A DNA stretch of 64,000 nucleotides from Bacteroides sp. M10 (lineage in GTDB: Bacteria > Bacteroidota > Bacteroidia > Bacteroidales > Bacteroidaceae). Shown here piece by piece: positions 1 to 9,645 of the stretch. Positions within the stretch are counted from its first letter, which is position 1, and every line of letters begins with the position of its first letter. The stretch covers positions 1,632,501-1,696,500 of the forward strand of contig NZ_CP060488.1 of assembly GCF_014334015.1 (NCBI RefSeq), read 5' to 3'. The position numbers were made by a program, and so were the translations under genes. The notes beneath the pieces are model-generated. The model had not been told where the DNA came from, searched no databases, and was given only the letters and a program-made list of their open reading frames with translations.

Positions 1-1
1 T

Positions 2-1111
2 GGATATGGCAGGGAAAAAGATATTAACCCATCTTATTACATGCTCTATAAAGTGCATATTGATAGGGAAGGAGTGACTCCGTTAAGTACGGAAGACGGT
101 CAGCATCAGGTTAAATTCCTGAAGTCTAACAGGTACTATATTGATACTTATTCAAGAGTGGATATGGAACCTAAAATCATGTTGAAAGACAACAAGGGAC
201 AAGAGATTCTTGAATTGGCAAAACCGGATATTGAATTAGCCTACAAAGCCGGATGGAAAAAACCGGAACGTTTTGTTGTGAAGGCTGCTGATAATATAAC
301 CGATTTGCATGGAGTAATGTGGAAACCGGCAGACTTTGATTCTACTAAGGTATATCCGATTATTTCTGTGGTATATCCGGGGCCTTACTTTGGTCAAGTT
401 CCTACTTCATTTATTTTAGAAGACAGATGTTGTACCCGTTTGGCGCAGTTAGGTTTTATCGTAATTGCTGTGTCTCATAGAGGAGATACCCCTATGCGTG
501 GAAAGGCATACCACCGGTTTGGTTATGGTAATATGCGTGATTATCCTTTAGCTGATGACAAATATGCTATTGAGCAGTTAACTCGGAGGTATTCATTTAT
601 TGATGGTAAGAAAGTCGGTATCTACGGCCATTCCGGTGGAGGATTTATGGCTGCTGCAGCCATCTGTACTTATCCGGACTTTTATAAAGCTGCTGTCTCC
701 TGTTCCGGAAATCATGATAACAATATCTATAATCGTGGATGGGGAGAATGCTACAACGGCGTGAAGGAAGTGGAAAAAGTAGTAAAAGATAGTTTGGGTA
801 ATGAGACAAAAGAGTATGAATACAAGTTCAATGTGAAGTCGAATGCGGAGATTGCCAAGAATCTGAAAGGACATTTAATGCTCGTCACTGGTGATATGGA
901 CAAGAACGTGAATCCTGCCCATACTTATCGCATGGCTCAGGCATTAATTGAAGCCGGAAAGGATTTTGATATGTTGGTGATTCCGGGTGCCGGTCATGGA
1001 TATGGCTCCGCCGATAAGTATTTTGAGAAGAAGATGTACCGTTTCTTTGCCAAACATTTGCTGGGTGATACTCGTGCAGACTATTGGGGAGATATCAATC
1101 GTAAGAAATAA
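2..1111 (+). CDS. S9 family peptidase (DPP IV-like), 5' end outside window
   Basis: Serine exopeptidase of the prolyl oligopeptidase/DPP IV family, expected to cleave dipeptides from peptides in the periplasm. The reading frame is open to the window edge, and the first visible residues (GYGREKDINPSYYMLY) align with the middle of the next gene, so the ATG at 41 is internal and the beta-propeller and signal peptide lie upstream. The C-terminal alpha/beta-hydrolase domain is complete: nucleophile motif GHSGGG (Ser codon 632-634), acid in GDMDKNVNP, and histidine in GAGHGYG. It is 18 bp upstream of a close paralogue and likely co-transcribed. The family call is firm; substrate specificity is not visible. 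Confidence 0.93.
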   Translation, partial: GYGREKDINPSYYMLYKVHIDREGVTPLSTEDGQHQVKFLKSNRYYIDTYSRVDMEPKIMLKDNKGQEILELAKPDIELAYKAGWKKPERFVVKAADNITDLHGVMWKPADFDSTKVYPIISVVYPGPYFGQVPTSFILEDRCCTRLAQLGFIVIAVSHRGDTPMRGKAYHRFGYGNMRDYPLADDKYAIEQLTRRYSFIDGKKVGIYGHSGGGFMAAAAICTYPDFYKAAVSCSGNHDNNIYNRGWGECYNGVKEVEKVVKDSLGNETKEYEYKFNVKSNAEIAKNLKGHLMLVTGDMDKNVNPAHTYRMAQALIEAGKDFDMLVIPGAGHGYGSADKYFEKKMYRFFAKHLLGDTRADYWGDINRKK

Positions 1112-1129
1112 GATAATAGATAAGATTTT

Positions 1130-3487
1130 ATGAAAAACTCTCTCTTTAGATATGTGTGTCTGGTGGTTGCATTGTTGATATGTAGCTTTGCCAACTCACA
1201 GCAGAAAGCGAATTATAAGTTAGCGGAGAAGTTCCGTCTGTTGGAACAGAATCCTATAATAAAGTATTCAACAGAAGTCAAGCCAACGTTTATTAACGAT
1301 ACGGACTGTTTTTATTATTCGTTTACTACACGTGAAGGAAAGAAGTATTATTATGTAAATCCGAAGAAAAAGGAAAAACGTCTTCTGTTTGATACGGCTG
1401 AATTATTGAGTAAAATTGCAGTATATACCAAGAAAGCCTATTCTTCGGCAGACCCATATCTGTCTTTCACTTTCATGAAGGATAACGAAACTATCCGCAT
1501 AAACTTCGACCGTGGATTGTATATTTACAACATCTACTCGAAAGTGTTGAAGCAACTTAATGAGAAGCCATCTTATGGAAATAGTGATCCGTATTGGATG
1601 AAATATTCGCCGGATAGTCTTTACTTTCTTTATGCCAGCAAGGATAATTTGTATTTTGTCGGAAATCAGAAGAAAGGGCAAGATACCATTCCTGTACAAC
1701 TGACAACGGACGGTGAGCCGAACTATACATTTAACCGTGAAGATGAGGGTAAGCTGGAAGGACGCTTCGGAGCCGAATCTACTCATTGGATTCCGGGTAG
1801 CCATCGTTTCTATGCTGTTCGTGAGGATAACAGGAAAGTGCGTGATTTATGGTTAATCAATTCGTTGTCTACTCCATATCCGACACTGAAAACTTATAAA
1901 GCCGAACTGGCAGGCGATAAACATGTTACCCAATATGAATTATTGATTGGAGATGTTGATACCCGTGAAGTGAAGAAAATCGATATTAATCGCTGGCCTG
2001 ATCAGTATATTGACATATTGTATATGTCAAAAGACGGGAAGCGTTTGTATTTCCAACGTTATAACCGTTCATGGAACCAGTCGGATATTTGCGAGGTAGA
2101 CGTAGAAACCGGAAAAGTGCGCGTAGTGATTCATGAAGAAAACAAACCGTATCTCGATTATCAGATGCGTAATATCTCTTTCCTGAATGACGGGAAAGAA
2201 ATCCTTTTCCGCTCCGAACGTAATGGTTGGGGACACTATTACCTGTATGACACGGCAACGGGAAACTTAAAGAACCAACTGACCGATGGAACATGGGTGG
2301 CTGGTCCGGTTACCAAGATTGATACTATTGGGCGTAAGATGTATTTCTATGGTTATGGTCGTGAAAAAGGCGTTGATCCCTATTACTACATTCTTTATGA
2401 AGCTCAATTGGATCGTCCGAATGCAGTTCGTCTGCTTACACCGGAGAATGCGTCACATGAGGTAAGCATTTCCCCGTCTTACCGATATATGGTAGATTCT
2501 TATTCTACCGTTTCGCAAGAACCGGTAAATGTGGTTCGTAATCGGAATGGAAAGGTTATCATGACGCTGGAGAAGCCGGATTTGCAACCTGTCTATGAGA
2601 TGGGGTGGAAAGCACCAGAACGCTTTAAAGTAAAAGCTGCCGATGGAGTGACTGACTTGTATGGTGTAATGTGGAAACCTGCTGATTTTGATTCGACCAA
2701 GGTTTATCCTATCATTTCGAATGTTTATCCGGGACCGTTTTTCGAATATGTGCCTACACGTTTTACGATTAATGATGTTTATAACACCCGCTTGGCTCAA
2801 CTGGGGTTCATTGTAATCACTGTAGGGCACAGGGGCGGTACTCCGATGCGTGGAAAGGCTTATCATACCTATGGTTACAACAATATGCGTGATTATCCGT
2901 TGGCAGATGATAAATATGCTATCGAGCAACTGGCTGCCCGTTATCCGTTTATTGATGCTACTAAAGTCGGTATTTACGGACATTCCGGCGGAGGATTTAT
3001 GTCGGCTGCCGCCATTTGCACTTATCCCGATTTCTATTCGGCTGCCGTTTCATCGGCTGGTAATCATGACAACCGCATTTATAATAAAGGTTTTGTAGAG
3101 ATTCATTTCGGTGTGGATGAGAAGGTGAAAACGACTAAAGACAGTTTGGGGGTAGAAAGTACGACATATGATTATAGTGTCCGTGTACGTCCGAATCAGG
3201 AGTTGGCAAAAAATTATAAGCACGGCTTGCTGCTGTTTACCGGTGCGATGGATAAAACTGTAAATCCTGCTAACACATTGCGTCTGGTAGATGCATTGAT
3301 TAAAGCTGATAAGGATTTCGAGATGTTTGTATTGCCGAAATGTACACATGGATTCTTCGGTGAGTCTGAGGACTTCTTCGAGCATAAAATGTGGCGTCAC
3401 TTTGCCCGCTTGTTATTGCATGACAACTCGGCTGATTCTGATGTTGATTTGAATAAGGATATGATTAAAGATGACAGGAGAAGATAA
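1130..3487 (+). CDS. S9 family peptidase, DPP IV N-terminal propeller type
   Basis: Full-length 785-residue exported serine peptidase. A signal peptide (about residues 1-23, ending near FANSQQ) precedes a DPP IV-type beta-propeller (about 90-490) and a C-terminal alpha/beta-hydrolase domain (about 530-770). The triad can be read as Ser619 in GHSGGG, Asp708 in GAMDKTVNP and His740 in KCTHGFF. It shares long near-identical blocks with the gene upstream, which indicates tandem duplication. A role in periplasmic peptide trimming is inferred from the family. The ATG at 1130 gives a good signal peptide. Its end abuts the next peptidase gene, so the three S9 genes look like one operon. Confidence 0.94.
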   Translation: MKNSLFRYVCLVVALLICSFANSQQKANYKLAEKFRLLEQNPIIKYSTEVKPTFINDTDCFYYSFTTREGKKYYYVNPKKKEKRLLFDTAELLSKIAVYTKKAYSSADPYLSFTFMKDNETIRINFDRGLYIYNIYSKVLKQLNEKPSYGNSDPYWMKYSPDSLYFLYASKDNLYFVGNQKKGQDTIPVQLTTDGEPNYTFNREDEGKLEGRFGAESTHWIPGSHRFYAVREDNRKVRDLWLINSLSTPYPTLKTYKAELAGDKHVTQYELLIGDVDTREVKKIDINRWPDQYIDILYMSKDGKRLYFQRYNRSWNQSDICEVDVETGKVRVVIHEENKPYLDYQMRNISFLNDGKEILFRSERNGWGHYYLYDTATGNLKNQLTDGTWVAGPVTKIDTIGRKMYFYGYGREKGVDPYYYILYEAQLDRPNAVRLLTPENASHEVSISPSYRYMVDSYSTVSQEPVNVVRNRNGKVIMTLEKPDLQPVYEMGWKAPERFKVKAADGVTDLYGVMWKPADFDSTKVYPIISNVYPGPFFEYVPTRFTINDVYNTRLAQLGFIVITVGHRGGTPMRGKAYHTYGYNNMRDYPLADDKYAIEQLAARYPFIDATKVGIYGHSGGGFMSAAAICTYPDFYSAAVSSAGNHDNRIYNKGFVEIHFGVDEKVKTTKDSLGVESTTYDYSVRVRPNQELAKNYKHGLLLFTGAMDKTVNPANTLRLVDALIKADKDFEMFVLPKCTHGFFGESEDFFEHKMWRHFARLLLHDNSADSDVDLNKDMIKDDRRR

Positions 3488-3488
3488 G

Positions 3489-6188
3489 ATGAACCGGATA
3501 TTTGTACATATAGGGATTATAGCGGGCTTGTTGCTGGGTGGAAGCCTGTCTGTTGAGGCTCAGAAGAGGCCGTTGGATATAGAAGCGTGTACATCTTGGA
3601 AACGTATTGATGCACCGGATATTTCACCGACAGGCAGGTGGGTGACTTACCGTATATCGTTGATGGAATATAATCCGGATAGCAAGGAAGAAAAACCTCT
3701 GCATTTATTCGATTCCCGTACACGGAAAGAAATATTGCTGAATGGTGATATAGAGCACTTGGAGTTTTATAATAACGATCAGGGAGCTTTTTATCGGCAG
3801 GCGGACTCGGCGGGAGTGATGAAGACGATCTTGTTGTCATTGCCTTCGGGAGTAAAGACCGAATGGAAACATAAAGAGGCTTTTCGCCCTGTAGAAGGGA
3901 CTCCTTACTCAATCTCTGTTACTAACGTGCCGAAAGATACGGTGAATCATGTTCCGGCTTTTAACAGGCTGGTGGTACGTCATCTAAAGACAGAAGTTGC
4001 TTTTCATATTGACAGTATCGGCTATCATACATTGTATGACGGAGGACGTTCTATTCTTTTCATTCGTAGAAAGTCTGAAGGGAACGAGCTATGCTATGGT
4101 CCTTTAGCCGGTCCATATAAGAGTCTTTATCAGAGTTCTGTAAAGAGTGAACCCTCTTCTTATAGTTTTAATGAAAAAGAGATGACTGGGGAGTTTAGCG
4201 TAAATGATTCTTTGTGGTATGCTTTTTCATTAAAGAAGCCGGGTTGTAACTTGCTTTTTGACCGGAAAGAAATTGTTTTGCCTGATGGTATGTCTGTCGG
4301 ACGTATTGACTTGTCTAAAAGCCATAATTTTTTGATACTTGAACTTCGGGACTCACAGCAGATTTCCCGTAGAAGGGAAGAATCGGAGAAGAAACCGGAC
4401 AAGAGTTTTGAATTAGAGTTGTGGACGTGGAACGAAATGGAAGTTCCGACTTTACAAAGGGGCGGACGTTATAGGCAGGATAAGTCGGTGACGTATATTT
4501 ATGATATTTTTTCTAAGAAGCTCACAGAAGTTGCTCCATTTACCGTAGATTTACTCTTACCATCGGGAGCGGAGAATTTGAACTATGTGCTTTACACGGA
4601 TGAATCTCCTTATAAGATGCAGCGTGAGTGGTTGGATCGGTTGCCGTTCGATATATATTCAGTGAATGTGCATACAGGTGCAAAACGGTTGATCGGACGT
4701 AGTTATCGTACAGCTCCCAAATGGTCGGTAAATGGCAAGTGGGCAGTAATGTATGATCCGATTGCTCAAGTCTGGAATAAGTTTGATGGTGCTACCGGTA
4801 AGGTTGTTAATATATCTGATGTTATTGGTTATCCAATGTTCGTGGAAAGTTATGATAAACCGGCTCCTGCTCCCGCTTATGGAATAGCAGGGTGGACGGC
4901 TGACGGGAATAATGTGTTTCTGTACGATGCATATGACTGGTGGAAGATTGATTTGACAGGAGAACGTCAGCCGGAGTGCCTGACTAAAGGATATGGTCGC
5001 AGGCATGGCAAATCTATTCGTAAAATGACGAGTAATATAGATAAGGATGTTTTTCAGAAAGACGAAAAAGTTATAGTTAGCCTTTGGGATAAAGATACGA
5101 TGGATGAGGGTGTCTATCAGCTTGATATGAAAGGCCGTCTGAGAAAGTTGATGGAGGGGAATTATGTATATACTATACATCGTTTTTCTGACAATCATGA
5201 GTATTGCGTTTGGAATCGTCAGAATGTATCGGAATTTAGGGATTTGTGGTGGAGTAAGTCCGATTTCTCCAATCCCGTTAAAGTGACGAATGCGAATCCT
5301 CAACAAGCAGATTATAAATGGGGTACAGTTAAACTGATAAAGTGGACTAATTATGAGAATAAGGAAAATAAGGGGTTGCTTTATCTTCCGGAAGATTATG
5401 ATCCTCAAAAAGAATATCCGGTGTTGGTGCAGTTTTATGAAACTCATTCCGGTGAGTTGAATATTTATCATGCACCTTTGTTGAGTAGTGCGTTAGGGGA
5501 TCCTATGTATTTTGCTAGCAATGGTTATATTGTGTTTATGCCGGATGTGCATTTCACGGTTGGGACTCCCGGTCAGAGTTGTTATGATGCTGTAGTAAGC
5601 GGAACAAAGTATCTGATAGAGCAGGGGATAGCACATCCCGGAAAAATAGGCTTACAGGGACATAGCTGGTCTGGCTATCAAACATCATATTTGGTGACAA
5701 AGACAGATCTTTTCACTTGTGCCAATATAGCGGCTCCAATTACGGATATGGTGACCGGGTATTTAGGAATACGTAATGGAAGCGGTCTGCCACGATATTT
5801 TATGTACGAGGAAACACAAAGTCGTATGGGAAAGACTTTATGGGAGGCAAAAGATAAGTATCTGGCAAGTTCAGCAATTTTGGAGGCTGATAAGATACAT
5901 ACACCTTTGTTGATATTACATAATGATGAGGATGAGGCTGTTGCATATGAACAAGGACGTGCTCTTTATTTGGCTATGCGTCGCTTACAACGTCCTGCAT
6001 GGTTGTTGAATTACAAAGGTGAAGGACATTTCGTACTGGGAAGAGGTGCACAGAAAGACTGGACAATCCGGATGATGCAGTTCTTTGACTATTACCTGAA
6101 AGGAACAAAAGAACCACGTTGGATGAAAGAGGGTATTCATCTGCGAGAGCGTGGAATTGATCAGAAATACGATTTACTAAAAAAATAA
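3489..6188 (+). CDS. S9 family peptidase (prolyl oligopeptidase type), divergent third copy
   Basis: About 899 residues with a signal peptide (MNRIFVHIGIIAGLLLGG...), a long propeller-like region, and a C-terminal catalytic domain with GHSWSG (Ser726), HNDEDEAV (Asp815) and GEGHF (His847). It is much more diverged than the two copies upstream and lacks their GHSGGG signature. An ATG at 3471 in frame would overlap the previous gene by 17 bp. I prefer the ATG at 3489, one base after the upstream stop, because the signal peptide then starts at the N terminus. Likely an aminopeptidase/dipeptidyl-peptidase of the periplasm; the exact substrate is unknown. Confidence 0.92.
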   Translation: MNRIFVHIGIIAGLLLGGSLSVEAQKRPLDIEACTSWKRIDAPDISPTGRWVTYRISLMEYNPDSKEEKPLHLFDSRTRKEILLNGDIEHLEFYNNDQGAFYRQADSAGVMKTILLSLPSGVKTEWKHKEAFRPVEGTPYSISVTNVPKDTVNHVPAFNRLVVRHLKTEVAFHIDSIGYHTLYDGGRSILFIRRKSEGNELCYGPLAGPYKSLYQSSVKSEPSSYSFNEKEMTGEFSVNDSLWYAFSLKKPGCNLLFDRKEIVLPDGMSVGRIDLSKSHNFLILELRDSQQISRRREESEKKPDKSFELELWTWNEMEVPTLQRGGRYRQDKSVTYIYDIFSKKLTEVAPFTVDLLLPSGAENLNYVLYTDESPYKMQREWLDRLPFDIYSVNVHTGAKRLIGRSYRTAPKWSVNGKWAVMYDPIAQVWNKFDGATGKVVNISDVIGYPMFVESYDKPAPAPAYGIAGWTADGNNVFLYDAYDWWKIDLTGERQPECLTKGYGRRHGKSIRKMTSNIDKDVFQKDEKVIVSLWDKDTMDEGVYQLDMKGRLRKLMEGNYVYTIHRFSDNHEYCVWNRQNVSEFRDLWWSKSDFSNPVKVTNANPQQADYKWGTVKLIKWTNYENKENKGLLYLPEDYDPQKEYPVLVQFYETHSGELNIYHAPLLSSALGDPMYFASNGYIVFMPDVHFTVGTPGQSCYDAVVSGTKYLIEQGIAHPGKIGLQGHSWSGYQTSYLVTKTDLFTCANIAAPITDMVTGYLGIRNGSGLPRYFMYEETQSRMGKTLWEAKDKYLASSAILEADKIHTPLLILHNDEDEAVAYEQGRALYLAMRRLQRPAWLLNYKGEGHFVLGRGAQKDWTIRMMQFFDYYLKGTKEPRWMKEGIHLRERGIDQKYDLLKK

Positions 6189-6201
6189 ATATTGATTTAA
6201 G

Positions 6202-6618
6202 ATGAAAAAATTATTGATTACGGCTATGGCTCTGTCTTGTTTCGCTTTAAGCTACGGACAGAAGAAAGTAGAAAAACAGATTATCGGAAAATGGTGCAAC
6301 CCTTATACATACAAGTCTACAGGTGAGTTGAAAGGATTTGAGTTCAAGAAAGGTGGTAAGTGTTCTGCTATCAATATTCCGTCTTTAGATTTGAAAACGT
6401 GGAAAGTGGATAATGGTTATCTGATTGTGGAAGGATTCAGCAAGGAAGATGATGGAAAGGTTGAAGTGTACAAAACTCGTGAGCGTATCGGGTACCTGAC
6501 ATCGGATTCATTGCAGTTGATAGTGAACGAAGGAACTCCTCGTTTGGCTTTCCTGTATCTGAATACGAAATCAATCAAGAAATTGGTTACTCCTGAAGCA
6601 ACTCCTGATAAGAAGTAA
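6202..6618 (+). CDS. Small secreted lipocalin-like protein
   Basis: A 138-residue protein with a clear signal peptide (MKKLLITAMALSCFALSYGQ). The mature part is rich in predicted beta-strand, with an early GKW motif (IIGKWCNP) like those of small lipocalin-like domains of Bacteroidota. No catalytic residues are apparent. It starts 13 bp after the third S9 peptidase and is followed by a strong terminator, so it is probably the last gene of the peptidase operon. The function is unknown; the lipocalin-like call rests only on size, GKW and strand pattern. Confidence 0.75.
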   Translation: MKKLLITAMALSCFALSYGQKKVEKQIIGKWCNPYTYKSTGELKGFEFKKGGKCSAINIPSLDLKTWKVDNGYLIVEGFSKEDDGKVEVYKTRERIGYLTSDSLQLIVNEGTPRLAFLYLNTKSIKKLVTPEATPDKK

Positions 6619-6672
6619 TAAATCTCTCTCTTAATAATTTAGTGTTAATATTAGCATCGTATTGCTAATGAA

Positions 6673-6707
6673 GCGCCCCGCCGTAGTGATTACGGTGGGG
6701 CGTCTTT
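6673..6707. terminator. Bidirectional intrinsic terminator
   Basis: A 13-bp GC-rich stem (arms 6673-6685 and 6691-6703, G:T pairs only) with a 5-base loop, followed by a short T-rich tract. It lies between the convergent peptidase operon and ybeY and could serve both. Confidence 0.8.
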
Positions 6708-6780
6708 GTTACAGCGTGCGTTACAGTGTATGTTTAAGTAAATCGATAACTTTTTGAAATCGTTTGCTGTTGAGGCTTGC

Positions 6781-7200
6781 TTACACTTGCCGCATAGCTA
6801 ATGCTTTGTTTTCCGCAGCTTCCATAATTTCCCGTTCTCCGGGTCCTTTATCGTTAATACCGCAAAGATGAAGAATCCCATGGATAATGACACGGTGCAG
6901 TTCGTTATCATAAGAGGTACCAAATTGCTCCGCATTAGTGCGTATTGTGTCCAGGCTAATGAATAAGTCACCTGATAAACGATCACCTTCACAATAATCG
7001 AAAGTAATGATATCCGTGTAATAGTCATGTTGCAGATATTGACGGTTTACCTCCAGAATCTTTTCGTCCGAGCAGAAGATATAAGCGATTTCACCGAGTC
7101 TTTTTCCGTAAGAAGCAGCTACGGATTTTATCCATTCCGTAGTATCACGTTTCTTGATATCAGGCATTTTTACGCCTTCTGTTTGATAAGTTACAGCCAT
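6781..7200 (-). CDS. ybeY: Endoribonuclease YbeY (rRNA maturation)
   Basis: A 139-residue UPF0054/YbeY metalloprotein, an endoribonuclease that acts in 16S rRNA 3'-end maturation and ribosome quality control in the cytoplasm. The hallmark sequence HGILHLCG gives His107 and His111 as metal ligands. The third ligand position, usually His in a GYDH context, reads Asp117 (GINDK) here. The rest (FxSxD-like FCSDEKILEVN, ITFDY, GDLFIS) fits the family. It lies 16 bp downstream of the nucleoside-recognition membrane protein gene, so the two are probably one transcript. The family call is secure. Confidence 0.93.
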   Translation of the reverse strand: MAVTYQTEGVKMPDIKKRDTTEWIKSVAASYGKRLGEIAYIFCSDEKILEVNRQYLQHDYYTDIITFDYCEGDRLSGDLFISLDTIRTNAEQFGTSYDNELHRVIIHGILHLCGINDKGPGEREIMEAAENKALAMRQV

Positions 7201-7216
7201 AATTGAATGTTATGAT

Positions 7217-8449
7217 TTAAAAGAAAAATAAATAACTGATTAAGATAGCGGCTATGATACCCGAAAAATCTGCAATCAGGCCGCAGGTTACCGCATTACG
7301 AGTTTTGGTAATTCCCACACTGCCGAAATAAACGGCCAAAATGTAGAATGTGGTATCTGAAGCTCCGCGTACGACACAACTCATACGCCCGACAAAAGAA
7401 TCCGGTCCTAGTTCTTTCATCGTATCGATCATCAGGCCGTTTGCACCGCTACCACTAAGTGATTTCATCAGTGCAGTAGGTAGGGCCCCGACAAAGCTCG
7501 TATCAACCCCACATAGACCTACTATATAGCCGATACCTCCCACCAGAAAATCCATTGCTCCCGAAGTGCGGAACACTGCAATTCCTACCAGAAAAGCAAC
7601 CAGATAAGGAATGATGCGTACAGCCGTTGTAAATCCCTCTTTGGCTCCTTCTACAAAAGAATCGTATACATTGATTTTCTTTCTGACTCCCGTTAAAATA
7701 AACAGGATGATGACACTGAACAACAGAATATTCGCTATCAGTGTAGAGTAAGTGCCCATATCCTCTCGCGATACACTTAGAAACAGATAGATCAATCCCG
7801 AAAAGAAAAGGCAGATAACACCCATTAAAATGAGAATTGGTTTATTGATTAAGTTTATCTTTTGAGCGATGCTGACTGCTATAACTCCGACTAAAGTTGA
7901 AATGAAAGTACTTATCAGGATAGGAATAAATACATCCGTAGGCTGTGCAGCCCCCATTTGTGCACGATATACCATGATGCTGATCGGAATAATGATGAGG
8001 CCGGAGGTATTAATCACCAAGAACATAATCATTGGATTGGAAGCGGTATCCTTTTTCGGATTCAGTTCTTGCAGTTCTTTCATCGCTTTCAGTCCCAGCG
8101 GGGTGGCGGCATTGTCCAAACCGAGCATATTGGCAGACATATTCATAAAGATGGAACCTAACACCGGATGCCCTTTAGGAATGTCCGGAAACAGGCGGCA
8201 AAGCACCGGACTAAGAAAGCGGGCCAGTGCATTAATCAATCCGCTGTTCTCGCCAATCTTCATGATGCCCAACCAAAGAGCCAGTACACCCGTAAGTCCC
8301 AGCGATATCTCGAATGCTGTTTTGGAGGAGTCGAATGTAGAGTTCATGATAGCCGTAAATATCTCCGTATCTCCCAAAACAATCACTTTTATAAGAGCGA
8401 TGATAAAGGCAATGACGAAGAATCCTATCCAAATGTAATTTAGAACCAT
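7217..8449 (-). CDS. Nucleoside-recognition (Gate) domain membrane protein, SpmA-SpmB fusion type
   Basis: A 410-residue polytopic inner-membrane protein with about ten hydrophobic segments arranged as two halves. The first half carries MNMSANMLGLDNAATPLGLKA-like sequence typical of SpmA. The second carries ALPTALMKSLSGSGANGL, typical of SpmB. Bacteroidota often fuse the two, and that is what is seen. The family is presumed to be a transporter or permease; the substrate is not established, and the sporulation names are historical because Bacteroides does not sporulate. A TACTTTTG promoter box lies just upstream. Transcribed together with ybeY. Confidence 0.88.
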   Translation of the reverse strand: MVLNYIWIGFFVIAFIIALIKVIVLGDTEIFTAIMNSTFDSSKTAFEISLGLTGVLALWLGIMKIGENSGLINALARFLSPVLCRLFPDIPKGHPVLGSIFMNMSANMLGLDNAATPLGLKAMKELQELNPKKDTASNPMIMFLVINTSGLIIIPISIMVYRAQMGAAQPTDVFIPILISTFISTLVGVIAVSIAQKINLINKPILILMGVICLFFSGLIYLFLSVSREDMGTYSTLIANILLFSVIILFILTGVRKKINVYDSFVEGAKEGFTTAVRIIPYLVAFLVGIAVFRTSGAMDFLVGGIGYIVGLCGVDTSFVGALPTALMKSLSGSGANGLMIDTMKELGPDSFVGRMSCVVRGASDTTFYILAVYFGSVGITKTRNAVTCGLIADFSGIIAAILISYLFFF

Positions 8450-8475
8450 AGTTGATAACGTGTATATAGATAGTG

Positions 8476-8483
8476 CAAAAGTA
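8476..8483 (-). promoter_or_regulatory. Bacteroides -7 box (TACTTTTG)
   Basis: Matches TAnnTTTG on the minus strand, 27 bases upstream of the start of the nucleoside-recognition protein gene. No clear -33 TTTG at the standard spacing. Confidence 0.5.
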
Positions 8484-8546
8484 GTTATTGCGTTTCAAAT
8501 AAACTAAATCTTCGTCTTTCTTATACTGAAAATGAATGTAAATCTC

Positions 8547-8554
8547 TATCTTTG
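8547..8554 (+). promoter_or_regulatory. Bacteroides -7 box of ruvB (TATCTTTG)
   Basis: Matches TAnnTTTG and lies 21 bases before the ruvB ATG, leaving a very short leader. Confidence 0.6.
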
Positions 8555-8575
8555 TCTCCTACTTTCAAGAAATAA

Positions 8576-9607
8576 ATGGAACAGGAAGATTTTAACATAC
8601 GCGAACATCAGCTTACTTCAAAAGAACGGGATTTCGAGAATGCACTCCGTCCGTTAAGCTTTGAAGACTTTAGCGGGCAGGACAAGGTGGTGGAAAACCT
8701 TCGCATTTTTGTGAAGGCGGCACGTCTGCGTGGCGAAGCACTCGACCATGTGCTGTTGCACGGCCCTCCCGGATTAGGAAAAACAACTCTTTCGAATATT
8801 ATCGCTAACGAATTAGGAGTTGGCTTTAAAGTAACTTCCGGTCCGGTGCTCGATAAACCGGGTGATCTGGCAGGAGTGTTAACCAGTCTCGAACCGAACG
8901 ATGTACTTTTTATCGATGAAATTCATCGGTTGTCGCCTGTGGTGGAGGAATATCTTTATTCGGCCATGGAAGACTACCGCATCGATATTATGATTGATAA
9001 GGGACCTTCGGCCCGCAGTATCCAGATAGATTTAAATCCTTTCACGCTGGTTGGCGCAACCACCCGTAGCGGTTTGCTGACAGCTCCGCTTCGTGCACGT
9101 TTTGGCATTAATCTTCATTTGGAGTACTATGATGACGATATTTTGAGCAATATCATCCGTCGTTCTGCATCCATACTGGATGTGCCTTGTTCGGTACGTG
9201 CAGCATCGGAGATTGCTTCCCGTAGCCGTGGAACGCCTCGTATTGCCAATGCATTGCTCCGTCGGGTACGTGACTTTGCGCAGGTGAAAGGATCCGGCTC
9301 TATCGATACAGAGATCGCTCAGTTTGCATTGGAAGCACTGAATATCGATAAATACGGTCTGGATGAGATAGACAACAAGATACTTTGCACCATTATAGAC
9401 AAGTTTAAAGGTGGTCCGGTAGGTATCACTACCATTGCTACGGCTTTGGGAGAAGATGCGGGAACCATTGAAGAAGTTTACGAACCTTTCCTGATAAAAG
9501 AAGGATTTATGAAGCGTACTCCCCGTGGACGTGAAGTGACCGAACTTGCCTATAAACATTTGGGAAGAAGTCTTTATAACAGTCAGAAAACACTGTTTAA
9601 TGACTGA
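8576..9607 (+). CDS. ruvB: Holliday junction branch-migration ATPase RuvB
   Basis: A 343-residue AAA+ motor of the RuvAB complex. It forms hexameric rings on DNA and drives branch migration of Holliday junctions during recombinational repair. Walker A is GPPGLGKTT (residues 63-71), Walker B is FIDEIH (112-117), and the sensor region is GATTRSGLL. The C-terminal winged-helix region ends in [18 protein letters not shown], typical of RuvB. Length matches the family. ruvA and ruvC are not adjacent. It is followed by a run of plus-strand genes with short gaps. Confidence 0.98.
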   Translation: MEQEDFNIREHQLTSKERDFENALRPLSFEDFSGQDKVVENLRIFVKAARLRGEALDHVLLHGPPGLGKTTLSNIIANELGVGFKVTSGPVLDKPGDLAGVLTSLEPNDVLFIDEIHRLSPVVEEYLYSAMEDYRIDIMIDKGPSARSIQIDLNPFTLVGATTRSGLLTAPLRARFGINLHLEYYDDDILSNIIRRSASILDVPCSVRAASEIASRSRGTPRIANALLRRVRDFAQVKGSGSIDTEIAQFALEALNIDKYGLDEIDNKILCTIIDKFKGGPVGITTIATALGEDAGTIEEVYEPFLIKEGFMKRTPRGREVTELAYKHLGRSLYNSQKTLFND

Positions 9608-9645
9608 TAAAAACGGTATAAAAGAACTTTATAAAGCATAGTTGG

